Assembly: GCA_900546695.1 (NCBI GenBank)
Contig: URDX01000005.1
Coordinates: 58,752 to 122,751, forward strand
From: an uncultured Eubacteriales bacterium
Lineage (GTDB): Bacteria; Bacillota; Clostridia; Oscillospirales; CAG-272
DNA: 64,000 bases
Direction of reading: 5' to 3'
Shown here in pieces: positions 53,930 through 62,313 of this stretch (position 1 is its first letter; every line of letters starts with the position of its first letter). The position numbers and the translations under genes were made by a program. The notes below the pieces were generated by a model that was given only the letters and a program-made list of their open reading frames with translations, had not been told where the DNA came from and did not search any database.

Positions 53930-54291
53930 CGCTGCGCGAGGCGCTTGACCGCGCCGATTCGCTCAGTCCGTGCAGAGCATCGGAGGCAGAGCGCATTGCA
54001 TGGCTCGACAGCGTTGACCGCACGGTCTGCGCCGAGATAACCGGCGGCGATTTCGACGGCTACACGGTCGACTCCCCCGCTGAAACGCAGCTACTCGTAC
54101 CGCCGCCGTACGATGAGCTGTATCTCCGCGCACTTGAAGCACGCGGCGCTTATGCGGGAGGCGAGATCGACCGATACAACAACGCCGCCGCGCTGTATCA
54201 GACGCTGTGGAACGCATATGCGCGCAGCTACATCCGCACCCACCGCCCGGGACGGCGCGAGATGAACTATCTCGGAGGTGAGAGGGTATGA
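53926..54291 (+). CDS. Head-tail connector-like protein
   Basis: A 121-residue mainly helical protein. It begins MTLREALDRADSL and contains PYDELYLRALEARGAYAGGEIDRYNNAAALYQTLWNAY, a pattern of adaptor proteins that bind under the portal. It is coupled by four-base overlaps to both neighbours. The function is inferred from size, fold pattern and position. Confidence 0.65.
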   Translation: MTLREALDRADSLSPCRASEAERIAWLDSVDRTVCAEITGGDFDGYTVDSPAETQLLVPPPYDELYLRALEARGAYAGGEIDRYNNAAALYQTLWNAYARSYIRTHRPGRREMNYLGGERV

Positions 54292-56051
54292 AGCTGCCGA
54301 TGCTGAGCGTACCCAAGCGGCGTGCGGAGACCGTGACCGTTTTCGGCGGCTACGACGTGCGCGACAGACGGGGCGCGAAGGGCTTCTGCGAGGAAGAAAA
54401 CATCAGCTCCGCCGCATATCCCGCACTCGCGCCGCGCCCACCGCGCGGAACGGTCGACACCGCGCTCGGAGAGACCGATTCGGTCGCGGCGATATCCGCG
54501 GGCAAACGGCTGTGCTACGTGCATGACAGATATTTCATCATCGACGACAATCCCGCGTACAGCAGCGGCGGCGAGACGCACACAAGGGTGGTCGACCTCG
54601 GTCTGCAGGGCACGCAGGATACGCGCATCGTAATGATGGGCAGCTATGCCGTAGTTTTTCCCGACCGCAAATATGTTTGTCTGAACGACCTGACCGACAA
54701 GGGCAGCATCGACGCGGAAAAGACCGCTGCCTCCGCGCTCATCTGCCCCTGCCCTCTCGGCGAGCCGAATGCCGTCATCGTCATCTCCGCGACAGCGCCC
54801 AAGACCGACTGCGACTACTGGCTCGACACATCGGGCGAGCGCGACGCGCTGAAATTCAAGAGCGGCGACGAATGGCAGGAGCTGCAGGCGGCGGGGATAC
54901 GGATAACGGTCGGCGGCAGCGTTCCGTTCTCCGAGGGCGACGGCATAAGCATCACAGCCGAAAGCTCGTTGTGCGGCGGCATGCTGCCGAGCTCTGCCGT
55001 AATAGCGTCGGTCGGAAGCGGAACGGTGGTCATACCGGGCAGCATCGACCGTCACGCAAAGGATGCAGCTGTTGTGCTGAGCAGAAAAATGCCGAAATGC
55101 GACTTCGTATTTGAATGCGGAAACCGTCTGTGGGGCTGCAGAAGCGGCGCCGATAACAGCGGGCGGCAGGTAAACAGCATCTATGCGAGCGCGCTCGGCA
55201 ATTTCCGAAACTGGAACGTATTCGAGGGTCTGAGCACCGACAGCTACGTTCTGACCGTCGGCAGCGGCGGCGACTTTACGGGCGCAGCCGAATACATGGG
55301 CTATCCGCACTTCTTTACAGAGGGCGCGATACACAAGGTCTACGGAGAATATCCGTCGCTCTTCTCGCTCAGAACGCTGACATGCCCCGGGGTACAGAAG
55401 GGCTGCAGCGACAGCCTTGCCGCTGCGGGCGGCGTGCTCTACTACAAGAGCAGGCGAGGCATATATGCATACGACGGCTCGCTGCCGACATTCATCGGCG
55501 ACGCGCTCGGCGGCAGGGCGTATGACAACGCCGTCGGCGGCGGTCTCGGCGAGCGGTACTATGTCTCTATGCGCGACACGGGCGGGCGGTATTCGCTCTT
55601 CGTTTACGATTCGCGAAAGCGGCTGTGGCACCGCGAGGACAGCACTGCAGTCAGGCAATTTGCCGCGGTGGAAGGCGAGCTGTACTACACCGAGCGCGAC
55701 CGCAAGACGGTAATCCGCTCGGTAGGCGGCAGCGGGATACCCGACAGCGAGCCCGTAAGATGGTACGCCGTCAGCGGCGCGATAAGCGGCAGCACGGGCG
55801 AGCACAGCTATCTCTCTCGCATCATTCTGCGCATAGACGCGGAGCGCGGCGCGAGCGTCGGCATCTCGGTGCGCTACGATTCACGCGGGGAATGGCAGGA
55901 GCTCGGCACCGTCGGCACCGAGGAGCCGCGATGCATCACCCTGCCCGTTCTGCCGCGCAGGTGCGACCATCTGCATCTGCGTCTGCGCGGGCGCGGATAT
56001 GCAAAGGTGACCATGCTGACGCTGATATCCGAGCAGGGCTCGATATACTGA
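54288..56051 (+). CDS. Podovirus-like tail hub or DNA-stabilisation protein
   Basis: A 587-residue beta-rich protein. N-terminal residues 1-60 are an anchor (FGGYDVRDRRGAKGFCEEENISSAAYPALAPRP). Repeated strand units follow, consistent with a beta-propeller (ISAGKRLCYVHDRYFIIDD; GSYAVVFPDRKYVCL; GNRLWGCRSG; YYVSMRDTGGRYSLFVYDSRKRLWHRED). The layout resembles P22 gp10-type hub proteins that plug the portal in short-tailed phages. No fibre gene follows. If correct, the particle would be podovirus-like. Confidence 0.6.
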   Translation: MKLPMLSVPKRRAETVTVFGGYDVRDRRGAKGFCEEENISSAAYPALAPRPPRGTVDTALGETDSVAAISAGKRLCYVHDRYFIIDDNPAYSSGGETHTRVVDLGLQGTQDTRIVMMGSYAVVFPDRKYVCLNDLTDKGSIDAEKTAASALICPCPLGEPNAVIVISATAPKTDCDYWLDTSGERDALKFKSGDEWQELQAAGIRITVGGSVPFSEGDGISITAESSLCGGMLPSSAVIASVGSGTVVIPGSIDRHAKDAAVVLSRKMPKCDFVFECGNRLWGCRSGADNSGRQVNSIYASALGNFRNWNVFEGLSTDSYVLTVGSGGDFTGAAEYMGYPHFFTEGAIHKVYGEYPSLFSLRTLTCPGVQKGCSDSLAAAGGVLYYKSRRGIYAYDGSLPTFIGDALGGRAYDNAVGGGLGERYYVSMRDTGGRYSLFVYDSRKRLWHREDSTAVRQFAAVEGELYYTERDRKTVIRSVGGSGIPDSEPVRWYAVSGAISGSTGEHSYLSRIILRIDAERGASVGISVRYDSRGEWQELGTVGTEEPRCITLPVLPRRCDHLHLRLRGRGYAKVTMLTLISEQGSIY

Positions 56052-56124
56052 GCCGTAAACATCCGCATCATGCACGCCCGATACGTTTTCGGCGGGTACG
56101 GTGCGGCGGAGGGGAGGAATCAAG

Positions 56125-56289
56125 TTGACCGAACATATCGAGCCCCCGTGCGTCTCGGCACGCACGACCGAGGAACAGATAATGCAGCTGAAAAATTACC
56201 TGTGTTCCCTTACGCAGCAGCTGAACTATCTGATAGATCGGTATGAGGCAGAACGAAGCGCATCGGGGACCCGAGAAAGGAAGAACTGA
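56125..56289 (+). CDS. Small coiled-coil phage protein
   Basis: A 54-residue protein starting at TTG 56125, seven bases after a strong GGGGAGG. Its C-terminal half EEQIMQLKNYLCSLTQQLNYLIDRYEAE forms a heptad coiled coil. It ends one base before the next start. Function unknown. Confidence 0.6.
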   Translation: MTEHIEPPCVSARTTEEQIMQLKNYLCSLTQQLNYLIDRYEAERSASGTRERKN

Positions 56290-56290
56290 T

Positions 56291-57295
56291 ATGCAGACAA
56301 AAAAGAAGAAAAACACCACCGCGGCGGAGGGGGCGATAAGCACTGCGGAGGCGGCAAACGCCCTCAGGACAAGGCAAAACGAGCGCCCGAGCGATTACTC
56401 ATCGCCCTATGCGAGCGAGATAGACTCGCTGCTCACCTCGCTCTCATCGCGTGAACCGTTCAGATACGAGGCGAGCGGCGACGCTCTGTTCCGCGAATAC
56501 AGCGACCGCTACACGCAGGACGCAAAGCGCGCGATGAAGGACACCGTAGGGCGAGTGGCATCTCTCGGCGGCGGCTACGGCAGCTCATATGCGGCGACTG
56601 CGGGCTCTCAGGCGTACGGCGAAAAGATGTCCGAGCTCGGCGATATCATACCGCAGCTCTACAAGCTCGCATACACGCGCTATCGCGACGAGGGAGACGA
56701 CATGCGCTCGCTGCTCTCCGACTATCGCAGTACCGACAACGAATACTACGACCGCTACCGCGACGATGTTTCCGACTGGCAGGCGGATCTCAAGCGCCTT
56801 GCTTCGGCATACGAGAGTGCGCGCGACTACGAGTACGATGTCGCGCGCGACACGATGAAGGATGAGCAGTGGCAGCGGGAATTTGACGAGGGTGTACGTC
56901 AGTACGAGGCAAGCCTTGCGGAGAAGCAGCGACAGTACGACTCGAGTCTCGCAGAGCGGCAGAGACAATATGACACGAGTCTCGCAAATCGCCGCAGCTC
57001 GGGCAGCTCGAGTTCGGGTTCGGGCTCCGCAGCGTCGAGCGAGGGTAGCTATTCACCGTCGGATCAGAAAACCATCGTCTCCGCGCTTGAGCAGTACAAA
57101 AAGGAGTATGACAAGGCATCGAGCGACAGCGACCGCAAGCAGATTGTCAGCCGCGCGAGAGCGTTTCTTTCGGGGCTGAAATACCCCGATAAGGCGGAGT
57201 CAATGTTCGAGCTCGTATTCGGCTTCTCGCTCGACAGCGCGATAGGAACCCCGTCGGGCAATGAACGCGGCGGGTTGACGACGTGGATAGCATGA
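56291..57295 (+). CDS. Candidate internal virion/ejection protein
   Basis: A 334-residue, strongly hydrophilic and helical protein. ATG 56291 has AAAGGAAG upstream. Landmarks: YRYTQDAKRAMKDTVGRVASLGGGYGSSYA-like segment at about 70-105, ELGDIIPQLYKLAYTRYRDEGDD, repeated Tyr/Asp/Arg helices (YDRYRDDVSDWQADL) and three copies of a YEASLAEKQRQ / YDSSLAERQRQ / YDTSLANRR repeat. A Ser/Gly linker follows (about 238-258). Such proteins recur in short-tailed phages of Clostridia. A role in DNA ejection in place of a tape measure is inferred only. Confidence 0.5.
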   Translation: MQTKKKKNTTAAEGAISTAEAANALRTRQNERPSDYSSPYASEIDSLLTSLSSREPFRYEASGDALFREYSDRYTQDAKRAMKDTVGRVASLGGGYGSSYAATAGSQAYGEKMSELGDIIPQLYKLAYTRYRDEGDDMRSLLSDYRSTDNEYYDRYRDDVSDWQADLKRLASAYESARDYEYDVARDTMKDEQWQREFDEGVRQYEASLAEKQRQYDSSLAERQRQYDTSLANRRSSGSSSSGSGSAASSEGSYSPSDQKTIVSALEQYKKEYDKASSDSDRKQIVSRARAFLSGLKYPDKAESMFELVFGFSLDSAIGTPSGNERGGLTTWIA

Positions 57296-57305
57296 GGCGT
57301 GCCGC

Positions 57306-57617
57306 ATGATAGACGAAACACGCCTCGAGGGAAGGCTCGCATCACTCGAGGAAAAACAGCGGGCGCTGTCGCGCTCGGTCGACGAGCTGAAGGAGGGCGT
57401 TAAGGATATGCACCGACTCATGCTCGCCGTAGAGCGCATGGCGCTGCAGATGGAGAGCCACACAAGCCTGCTCGACGGCATCGACCGCCGTCTCGAAACG
57501 GTGGAGAAAGCACCGGGCAGAGCATATAATAAATATCGGGAGATATTTATCGGCTGCGTCATAACCGCAGTGGTGAGCGCGATCATCGCCGCACTGCTCG
57601 GCGCGATAATGCGCTAA
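57306..57617 (+). CDS. XhlA-like lysis accessory protein
   Basis: A 103-residue protein. A long coiled coil (about 1-65) is followed by one C-terminal TM helix (about 78-100, IFIGCVITAVVSAIIAALLGAIM) and a positive end. This is the architecture of haemolysin XhlA-type proteins that work with holin and endolysin. It immediately precedes the endolysin gene. Confidence 0.72.
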   Translation: MIDETRLEGRLASLEEKQRALSRSVDELKEGVKDMHRLMLAVERMALQMESHTSLLDGIDRRLETVEKAPGRAYNKYREIFIGCVITAVVSAIIAALLGAIMR

Positions 57618-57748
57618 CCGATAAGGCGGAAAGCAGCGGCGCGGCAATATTGCCGTACGGCAAAGCCGACCGCTGCCGCGCCTGCCGCGGCACTGCGCCG
57701 CGGTCATGCTCCCGGGAGGCAAAGAAAAGGAGATGAAAGCCTACGGAT

Positions 57749-58795
57749 ATGAATAACACGGTCAGAGGAATAGACGTCAGTCACTGGCAGGGCAGCTTTG
57801 ATTGGGCTGCGGCAAAAAGCGAGGGGATACGCTTTGCCGTCATCAAGGGCGGAGGCGGAGACGGCGGTCTGTATACCGATTCCGCCTTTAAGCGCAACTA
57901 CGAGGCGGCAAAATCTCTCGGCATCCCCGTCGGCGCGTACTTCTACTGCGGTGCGAAAACGATACGCAGGGCGCGCGAGGAAGCGGACTACTTTGCCGAC
58001 AACGTGCTTGACGGCAGGCAGTTCGAGCTGCCGGTATACGCCGACATCGAGGACAGCGGAATGCTCGCTCTCGGTCCGCGGGCGCTTACCGATATCGCAC
58101 TGACCTTCTGCTCAAGACTCGAGGAGCGCGGGTATTTTGCGGGGATATATTCCTCGCTGTCATACTTTTCCTCACGCATGTACGACGATGAACTGAAGCG
58201 CTTCACCCACTGGGTGGCACAGTGGGCGGACCGCTGCACCTATCCCGACGAGAGCTGCCTCGGCATATGGCAGAACAGCTCGAGCGAGACGGTGGCGGGT
58301 GTCCGCTGCGATACCGACATCATGTTTGTCGATTTTCCTTCACGTATGAAGGAGCTAGGCAGAAACGGCTTCACCGCGCACACCCACCGCTGGCACTACG
58401 TTGCCGATACAGAAAACCATTGTCTGGAATGCTCCGACTGCGGCAAGCGTACGGATGCCGAACCGCACACGCTCGAGCACAAGCACGACGCAACGCATCA
58501 CTTCGACCGCTGCACCGTCTGCGGCACGACCGTAAACTGGGAGCGTCACAAGGGCGGCACGGCGACCGACACAAAGCGTGCGGTGTGCGAGGTCTGCGGT
58601 ACCGAATACGGTAAGCCGCTCAAGATTGCCGCGGGCGACGTGAATGGGGACGGTGTGATCGACGCGCGCGACATGGTCTCGGAAATGAAGGCGGTCGCCT
58701 CCAAGCGAACCGATAAAAAGTACGACATCAACGGCGACGGGAGCGTCAACACCAAGGATATCGTAAATCTGGCAAAGAAGATAACGAAGGGCTGA
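57749..58795 (+). CDS. GH25 endolysin with C-terminal dockerin
   Basis: A 348-residue muramidase with no signal peptide, as expected for a holin-released endolysin. The GH25 domain covers about 1-205: Asp9 in GIDVSHWQG, the catalytic acids in VYADIED (about 96-101), and GIWQNSSS and DTDIMFVDFP at the end. Three zinc-ribbon-like Cys pairs follow (CSDCGK near 228, CTVCG near 255, CEVCG near 280), interspersed with His. A type I dockerin lies at about 295-347 with loops DVNGDGVIDARD and DINGDGSVNTKD, both with complete Ca2+ ligands. Phage lysins normally carry wall-binding domains here. The SD is weak, and a 7-codon ORF overlaps the start. Confidence 0.92.
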   Translation: MNNTVRGIDVSHWQGSFDWAAAKSEGIRFAVIKGGGGDGGLYTDSAFKRNYEAAKSLGIPVGAYFYCGAKTIRRAREEADYFADNVLDGRQFELPVYADIEDSGMLALGPRALTDIALTFCSRLEERGYFAGIYSSLSYFSSRMYDDELKRFTHWVAQWADRCTYPDESCLGIWQNSSSETVAGVRCDTDIMFVDFPSRMKELGRNGFTAHTHRWHYVADTENHCLECSDCGKRTDAEPHTLEHKHDATHHFDRCTVCGTTVNWERHKGGTATDTKRAVCEVCGTEYGKPLKIAAGDVNGDGVIDARDMVSEMKAVASKRTDKKYDINGDGSVNTKDIVNLAKKITKG

Positions 58796-58854
58796 GCCGA
58801 AGCTACCGAAATTCGGCAAGACGGCAAATGCGATAACGGAAAAAAGGGGATGAT

Positions 58855-59376
58855 ATAACGGATACCGAGCTTTTTTCATGGCAGTATCTCGGCTCTTACG
58901 GCGGCGCGGTCGCGGCGGTTCTCGCGATAACACAGTTCACTAAGGGCCTCGGTGTGCTCCGGCGCATACCGACACGGCTGCTGTCTTATATCTACGCGGT
59001 GATAATTATGCTCGCCGCGGAGTACTTTACGGGTACGCTCACGCTCTCTGCGGCGGCGCTGTTGCCCGTCAACGCGATAATCGTCGCGACCTCCGCAAGC
59101 GGCGGATATGACACGCTCCGCGCGGTAGGAAAGAACGGAAAGCGCACGGCTGCGGCGGTCGGCACCGGTACAACCGTCGGCACCGGTAAGACGGTCAACG
59201 CCGGTACAGCGGTCACCTCGGGTATGACCGTCAGCTCAGGTACGGCGGTCGGCGCGGGTGCAATCACCGATGCCGATACGGCAAATACGTCGGACGGCAG
59301 CACGGCAGGCGATACCGCATCGGACGCAGTCTCACGCAGAAGTGCACAGGCGGAAAAGCAGACCGTGTGCAAATAA
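58855..59376 (+). CDS. Holin-like membrane protein, probable ATA start
   Basis: A 173-residue protein. The conserved N-terminal part (DTELFSWQYLGSYGGAV, AAVLAITQFTKGLG) begins before any ATG/GTG/TTG in frame. The only fit is ATA at 58855, five bases after AAAAAGGGG, so a rare start codon is proposed. Starting at the in-frame GTG 58954 would delete the first TM helix. Two or three TM segments (about 11-30, 43-61 and 63-83) suggest a holin partner of the endolysin. The tail holds six hexapeptides of pattern xxGx[TA]V, encoded by 18-base units at 59161-59268. Confidence 0.55.
   Translation: MTDTELFSWQYLGSYGGAVAAVLAITQFTKGLGVLRRIPTRLLSYIYAVIIMLAAEYFTGTLTLSAAALLPVNAIIVATSASGGYDTLRAVGKNGKRTAAAVGTGTTVGTGKTVNAGTAVTSGMTVSSGTAVGAGAITDADTANTSDGSTAGDTASDAVSRRSAQAEKQTVCK
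59161..59268 (+). repeat. Six tandem 18-base units in the holin-like gene
   Basis: Units of GGC ACC GGT ACA ACC GTC type encode GTGTTV, GTGKTV, NAGTAV, TSGMTV, SSGTAV, GAGAIT. The GGT codon at position 3 is invariant. Confidence 0.85.
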
Positions 59377-59485
59377 GCGCGGCGGCAAAAAGCGTTTCGG
59401 CCAAATGGGCGCCGATGAGCAAAAGCTCTTCACGGATGAATGTGCGCGAATGCGCAAATGCCCGTCACGAGCACGCAAAATAATA

Positions 59486-59539
59486 CCCGAGCGGCGGGGA
59501 TACACGGCGGACAGCTGTGTTCCCCGCCGCCGTATTTTT
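59486..59539 (+). terminator. Terminator of the phage-like operon
   Basis: CGGCGGGGA (59492-59500) pairs with TCCCCGCCG (59521-59529), then a T tract. It ends the rightward unit before the ribosomal operon promoter. Confidence 0.85.
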
Positions 59540-59600
59540 CGGTTTACAGCTTCATTATCTGCCTGCAAATAATAGTCCGACAATTTCTTGTAAAAAGCTA

Positions 59601-59629
59601 TTGACATATATATTAATGTATGGTATAAT
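59601..59629 (+). promoter_or_regulatory. Promoter of the rpmG-secE-nusG operon
   Basis: Perfect consensus TTGACA (59601-59606), 17-bp spacer ending TGG, TATAAT (59624-59629). Confidence 0.9.
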
Positions 59630-59757
59630 TTCCTTACCTCTCGGAGGCTTTTTTGTTGTGCAAAAATGCCCCCGCGCAGAGGGAGATATTATTATCGAAG
59701 GTATTACGGTCGGGCAGAACGGCCGAGATACCGCGAGGAAAGGAAAGGACGAAAGTA

Positions 59758-59907
59758 ATGAGAGTCAAAATTACCCTCGCGTGCAGCGAATGCAAGCAGC
59801 GCAACTATGACACGACAAAGAACAAGAAGAACGATCCGGACAGAATCGAGATCAATAAGTATTGCCGCTTCTGCCGTAAACAAACTCTTCACAAGGAAAC
59901 GAAGTAA
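59758..59907 (+). CDS. rpmG: 50S ribosomal protein L33
   Basis: A 49-residue protein, [17 protein letters not shown] and so on, with the zinc-binding pairs CSEC and CRFC (C-plus type). Normal length. It is first in the rpmG-secE-nusG-rplK-rplA order, standard for Bacillota, with AAAGGACG before the start. Confidence 0.97.
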   Translation: MRVKITLACSECKQRNYDTTKNKKNDPDRIEINKYCRFCRKQTLHKETK

Positions 59908-59918
59908 GGAGGCCCCGG

Positions 59919-60209
59919 ATGTCTGATACAGAAAAGAAGGATGCAATGACCGAGGCCGAGGTGGTCAAAGCTGACAAGAAAGCCGACAAGAAGGCTGAAA
60001 AAGCGAAAAAGCCCCCCATTATGTCCCGTATCGGTAAGGCTCTGCGTGAGTACAAGAGCGAAATGAAGAAGATCGTATGGTACAGCCGTGAGCAGACCGT
60101 TCACAGCTCCATCGTGGTCATCGTGTGCATCGTATTTATCGGTGCGGTTATCGCAGCTCTGGATTTCGGATTTTCACATCTGCTGTCCTGGATCGCAGCG
60201 CTCGTTTGA
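59919..60209 (+). CDS. secE: Preprotein translocase subunit SecE
   Basis: A 96-residue SecE. The first 35 residues are a Lys/Ala/Asp/Glu-rich extension. The amphipathic helix KALREYKSEMKKIVWYSREQTVHSS and one TM helix (about 64-84) form the conserved clamp around SecY. It lies 11 bases after rpmG and 14 before nusG. Confidence 0.96.
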   Translation: MSDTEKKDAMTEAEVVKADKKADKKAEKAKKPPIMSRIGKALREYKSEMKKIVWYSREQTVHSSIVVIVCIVFIGAVIAALDFGFSHLLSWIAALV

Positions 60210-60223
60210 GTCGGTGAAGTACA

Positions 60224-60847
60224 ATGAGTGATTTCAGCGATTCGACCCCTGAAATACGGTGGTATATTGCTCATACCTATGCCGGCTATGAGAACAAGGT
60301 AAAAGCAAATCTCGAAAAGATAATCGAGAACCGTTCCCTGCAGAACGTCATTACGGATGTTAAGATTCCCGTTCGGATAATTACCGAGCAGCCCGAGGAG
60401 GATACGGCTTCTGCCGCCGACGAGACCGAGGTCACGGAAGATACCGATGCAGCTGCAGAGGACAAAAAGAAAAAAGACCCTAAGATCATCGAGGAGAAGA
60501 TATTCCCCTCTTACGTATTCGTAAAGATGATTATGAACGACGAGACATGGCATGTCGTGCGCAATATTCGCGGCGTTACCGGCTTCGTCGGTCCCGGATC
60601 GAGACCCGTCCCGCTGACGGATGAGGAGGTCGCCAACATCGGTGAGCTCGAGGAGCAGACCGTTATCAATCTCTCCTATAAGGTCGGCGACAACGTCAAG
60701 ATCACGGCAGGATTTCTTAAGGATACCGTCGGCAAGGTTGCCGAGATATCCGATGACAAGAAAAAGATCATGGTCATCGCGTCTATGTTCGGACGCGATA
60801 TGCCGGTCGAGCTCGGTTCCGACGAGGTAACTCTCCTCGAAGGCTGA
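60224..60847 (+). CDS. nusG: Transcription factor NusG with acidic insert
   Basis: A 207-residue elongation and pausing factor that couples RNA polymerase to the ribosome. The NGN domain starts WYIAHTYAGYENKVKANLEK and resumes at EKIFPSYVFVKM. Between them is an insert of about 35 residues, mainly Glu, Asp, Ala and Lys (EDTASAADETEVTEDTDAAAEDKKKK in composition), longer than in Bacillus. The KOW domain is at about 150-205 (YKVGDNVKITAGFLKDTVGKVAEI). Confidence 0.96.
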   Translation: MSDFSDSTPEIRWYIAHTYAGYENKVKANLEKIIENRSLQNVITDVKIPVRIITEQPEEDTASAADETEVTEDTDAAAEDKKKKDPKIIEEKIFPSYVFVKMIMNDETWHVVRNIRGVTGFVGPGSRPVPLTDEEVANIGELEEQTVINLSYKVGDNVKITAGFLKDTVGKVAEISDDKKKIMVIASMFGRDMPVELGSDEVTLLEG

Positions 60848-60980
60848 GTACCGAGCAGCACCGTTGCCCCCGCTTCGGTGCAGTGGGAGGGAGAAAAATT
60901 CTTAATTCTCCCGAGACAGACGGCGCAGTACCGTCCCGCCGGAATTAATCCGGTAACCACATTACGGAGGTGTATTTAAA
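60848..60980 (+). promoter_or_regulatory. Structured leader before rplK
   Basis: This region contains stem GGGAGAA/TTCTCCC (near 60891-60919) and stem CCGGA/TCCGG just before the SD TACGGAGG. It is the expected place for the L1 autoregulatory site of rplK-rplA, but no diagnostic match was made. Confidence 0.35.
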
Positions 60981-61406
60981 ATGGCAAAGAAAGTACAAGG
61001 TTATATCAAGCTTCAGCTCAACGCCGGAAAGGCTACCCCGCAGCCCCCTGTCGGTCCTGCACTCGGTCAGTACGGCGTAAGCATCGCTAACTTCACTAAG
61101 GAGTTCAACGAGCGCACCAAGAATCAGATGGGAATGATCATCCCGGTAGTTATTACCGTTTATGCCGATCGTTCCTTTACCTTTATCACCAAGACTCCTC
61201 CCGCAGCCGTTCTTATCAAGAAGGCATGCGGAATCGAGACCGCTTCTGCAAGACCGCAGGCTGACAAGGTCGCTCAGCTGACCAAGGAACAGCTCAAGCA
61301 GATCGCAGAAACCAAGATGCCCGATCTTAATGCCGCTTCTCTCGAGGCTGCAATGAGCATGATCGCCGGAACCGCTCGCAGCATGGGCGTGACCGTCGAG
61401 GAATAA
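60981..61406 (+). CDS. rplK: 50S ribosomal protein L11
   Basis: A 141-residue L11, binding the GTPase-associated region of 23S rRNA. Landmarks are [26 protein letters not shown] and the C-terminal RNA-binding end [26 protein letters not shown]. Full length. Confidence 0.98.
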   Translation: MAKKVQGYIKLQLNAGKATPQPPVGPALGQYGVSIANFTKEFNERTKNQMGMIIPVVITVYADRSFTFITKTPPAAVLIKKACGIETASARPQADKVAQLTKEQLKQIAETKMPDLNAASLEAAMSMIAGTARSMGVTVEE

Positions 61407-61425
61407 TCGAAGGAGGAGCAAAGTA

Positions 61426-62121
61426 ATGAAAAAGGGTAAGAAGTATAACGAAAGCGCAAAGCTTATAGACAGGGCTACAGTATATGAGCCCGCAGACGCT
61501 CTGGCACTCGCTTGCCAGACCGCAAAGGCAAAGTTCGACGAGACCATCGAGATCCACGTTCGCCTCGGCGTTGACGCACGTCACGCAGACCAGCAGGTAA
61601 GAGGCGCTGTCGTTCTCCCCAACGGTACCGGTAAGAAGGTTCGCGTTCTTGCATTCTGCAAGGGCGAGGACAAGGTCAATGCCGCTAAGGAGGCAGGCGC
61701 TGACTATGTAGGTGCTGAGGAGTACGCAGAGAAGATTCAGAAGGAGAACTGGTTCGACTTTGACGTTATCATCGCTACTCCCGACATGATGGGTCTGATC
61801 GGTCGTCTCGGTAAGGTCCTCGGTCCTAAGGGACTCATGCCTAACCCGAAGGCAGGTACCGTAACCCCCGATATCGGTCGTGCGGTCACCGAGGCTAAGG
61901 CAGGTAAGATCGAGTACCGTCTCGATAAGACCAACATCATTCACTGCGTTATCGGTAAGGCTTCCTTCGGTGCCGAGAAGCTCGGCGAGAACTTCGATGC
62001 ACTCATGGGCGCTATTATCAAGGCTAAGCCCGCTGCCGCTAAGGGTCAGTACATTCGTTCCTGCGTTCTCGCATCTACGATGGGCCCCGGCATCAAGGTC
62101 AGCACGTCCAAGCTCGGCTGA
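61426..62121 (+). CDS. rplA: 50S ribosomal protein L1
   Basis: A 231-residue L1, forming the stalk that moves E-site tRNA and often repressing its own mRNA. Landmarks are [42 protein letters not shown] and the end [14 protein letters not shown] [16 protein letters not shown]. It follows rplK by 19 bases. rplJ and rplL do not follow; an unrelated oxidoreductase does. Confidence 0.98.
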   Translation: MKKGKKYNESAKLIDRATVYEPADALALACQTAKAKFDETIEIHVRLGVDARHADQQVRGAVVLPNGTGKKVRVLAFCKGEDKVNAAKEAGADYVGAEEYAEKIQKENWFDFDVIIATPDMMGLIGRLGKVLGPKGLMPNPKAGTVTPDIGRAVTEAKAGKIEYRLDKTNIIHCVIGKASFGAEKLGENFDALMGAIIKAKPAAAKGQYIRSCVLASTMGPGIKVSTSKLG

Positions 62122-62144
62122 TTTGATAGTAAGATAGCATGATA

Positions 62145-62198
62145 AAAGAAAGGTAGTCGAGCTTTTCCCTGCGGGAGAGCATAAGACTACCTTCTTTC
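62145..62198 (+). terminator. Terminator after rplA
   Basis: AAAGAAAGGTAGTC pairs with GACTACCTTCTTT (62185-62197) with one bulge. An inner GCTTTTCCC/GGGAGAGC stem is present. Confidence 0.72.
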
Positions 62199-62225
62199 AT
62201 GCCCTGAGGCGAACACCGCCTTACA

Positions 62226-62251
62226 ATGCGGTACGCTGTATCGTACTGCAT
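62226..62251. repeat. Inverted repeat ATGCGGTACG
   Basis: ATGCGGTACG (62226-62235) and CGTACTGCAT (62242-62251) pair at nine of ten positions, about 65 bases before the oxidoreductase gene. It is a possible operator. Confidence 0.5.
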
Positions 62252-62313
62252 AACACATAACAAAGCGGCGCGGAGTGCCGTTCCGCAAAATATGAGAGGA
62301 CTTTATTTTTTAA

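Noticed and set aside
45005..59757. Integrase and attachment sites for the phage-like module
   Set aside because: No recombinase frame or matching flanking direct repeat could be found by eye at either end.
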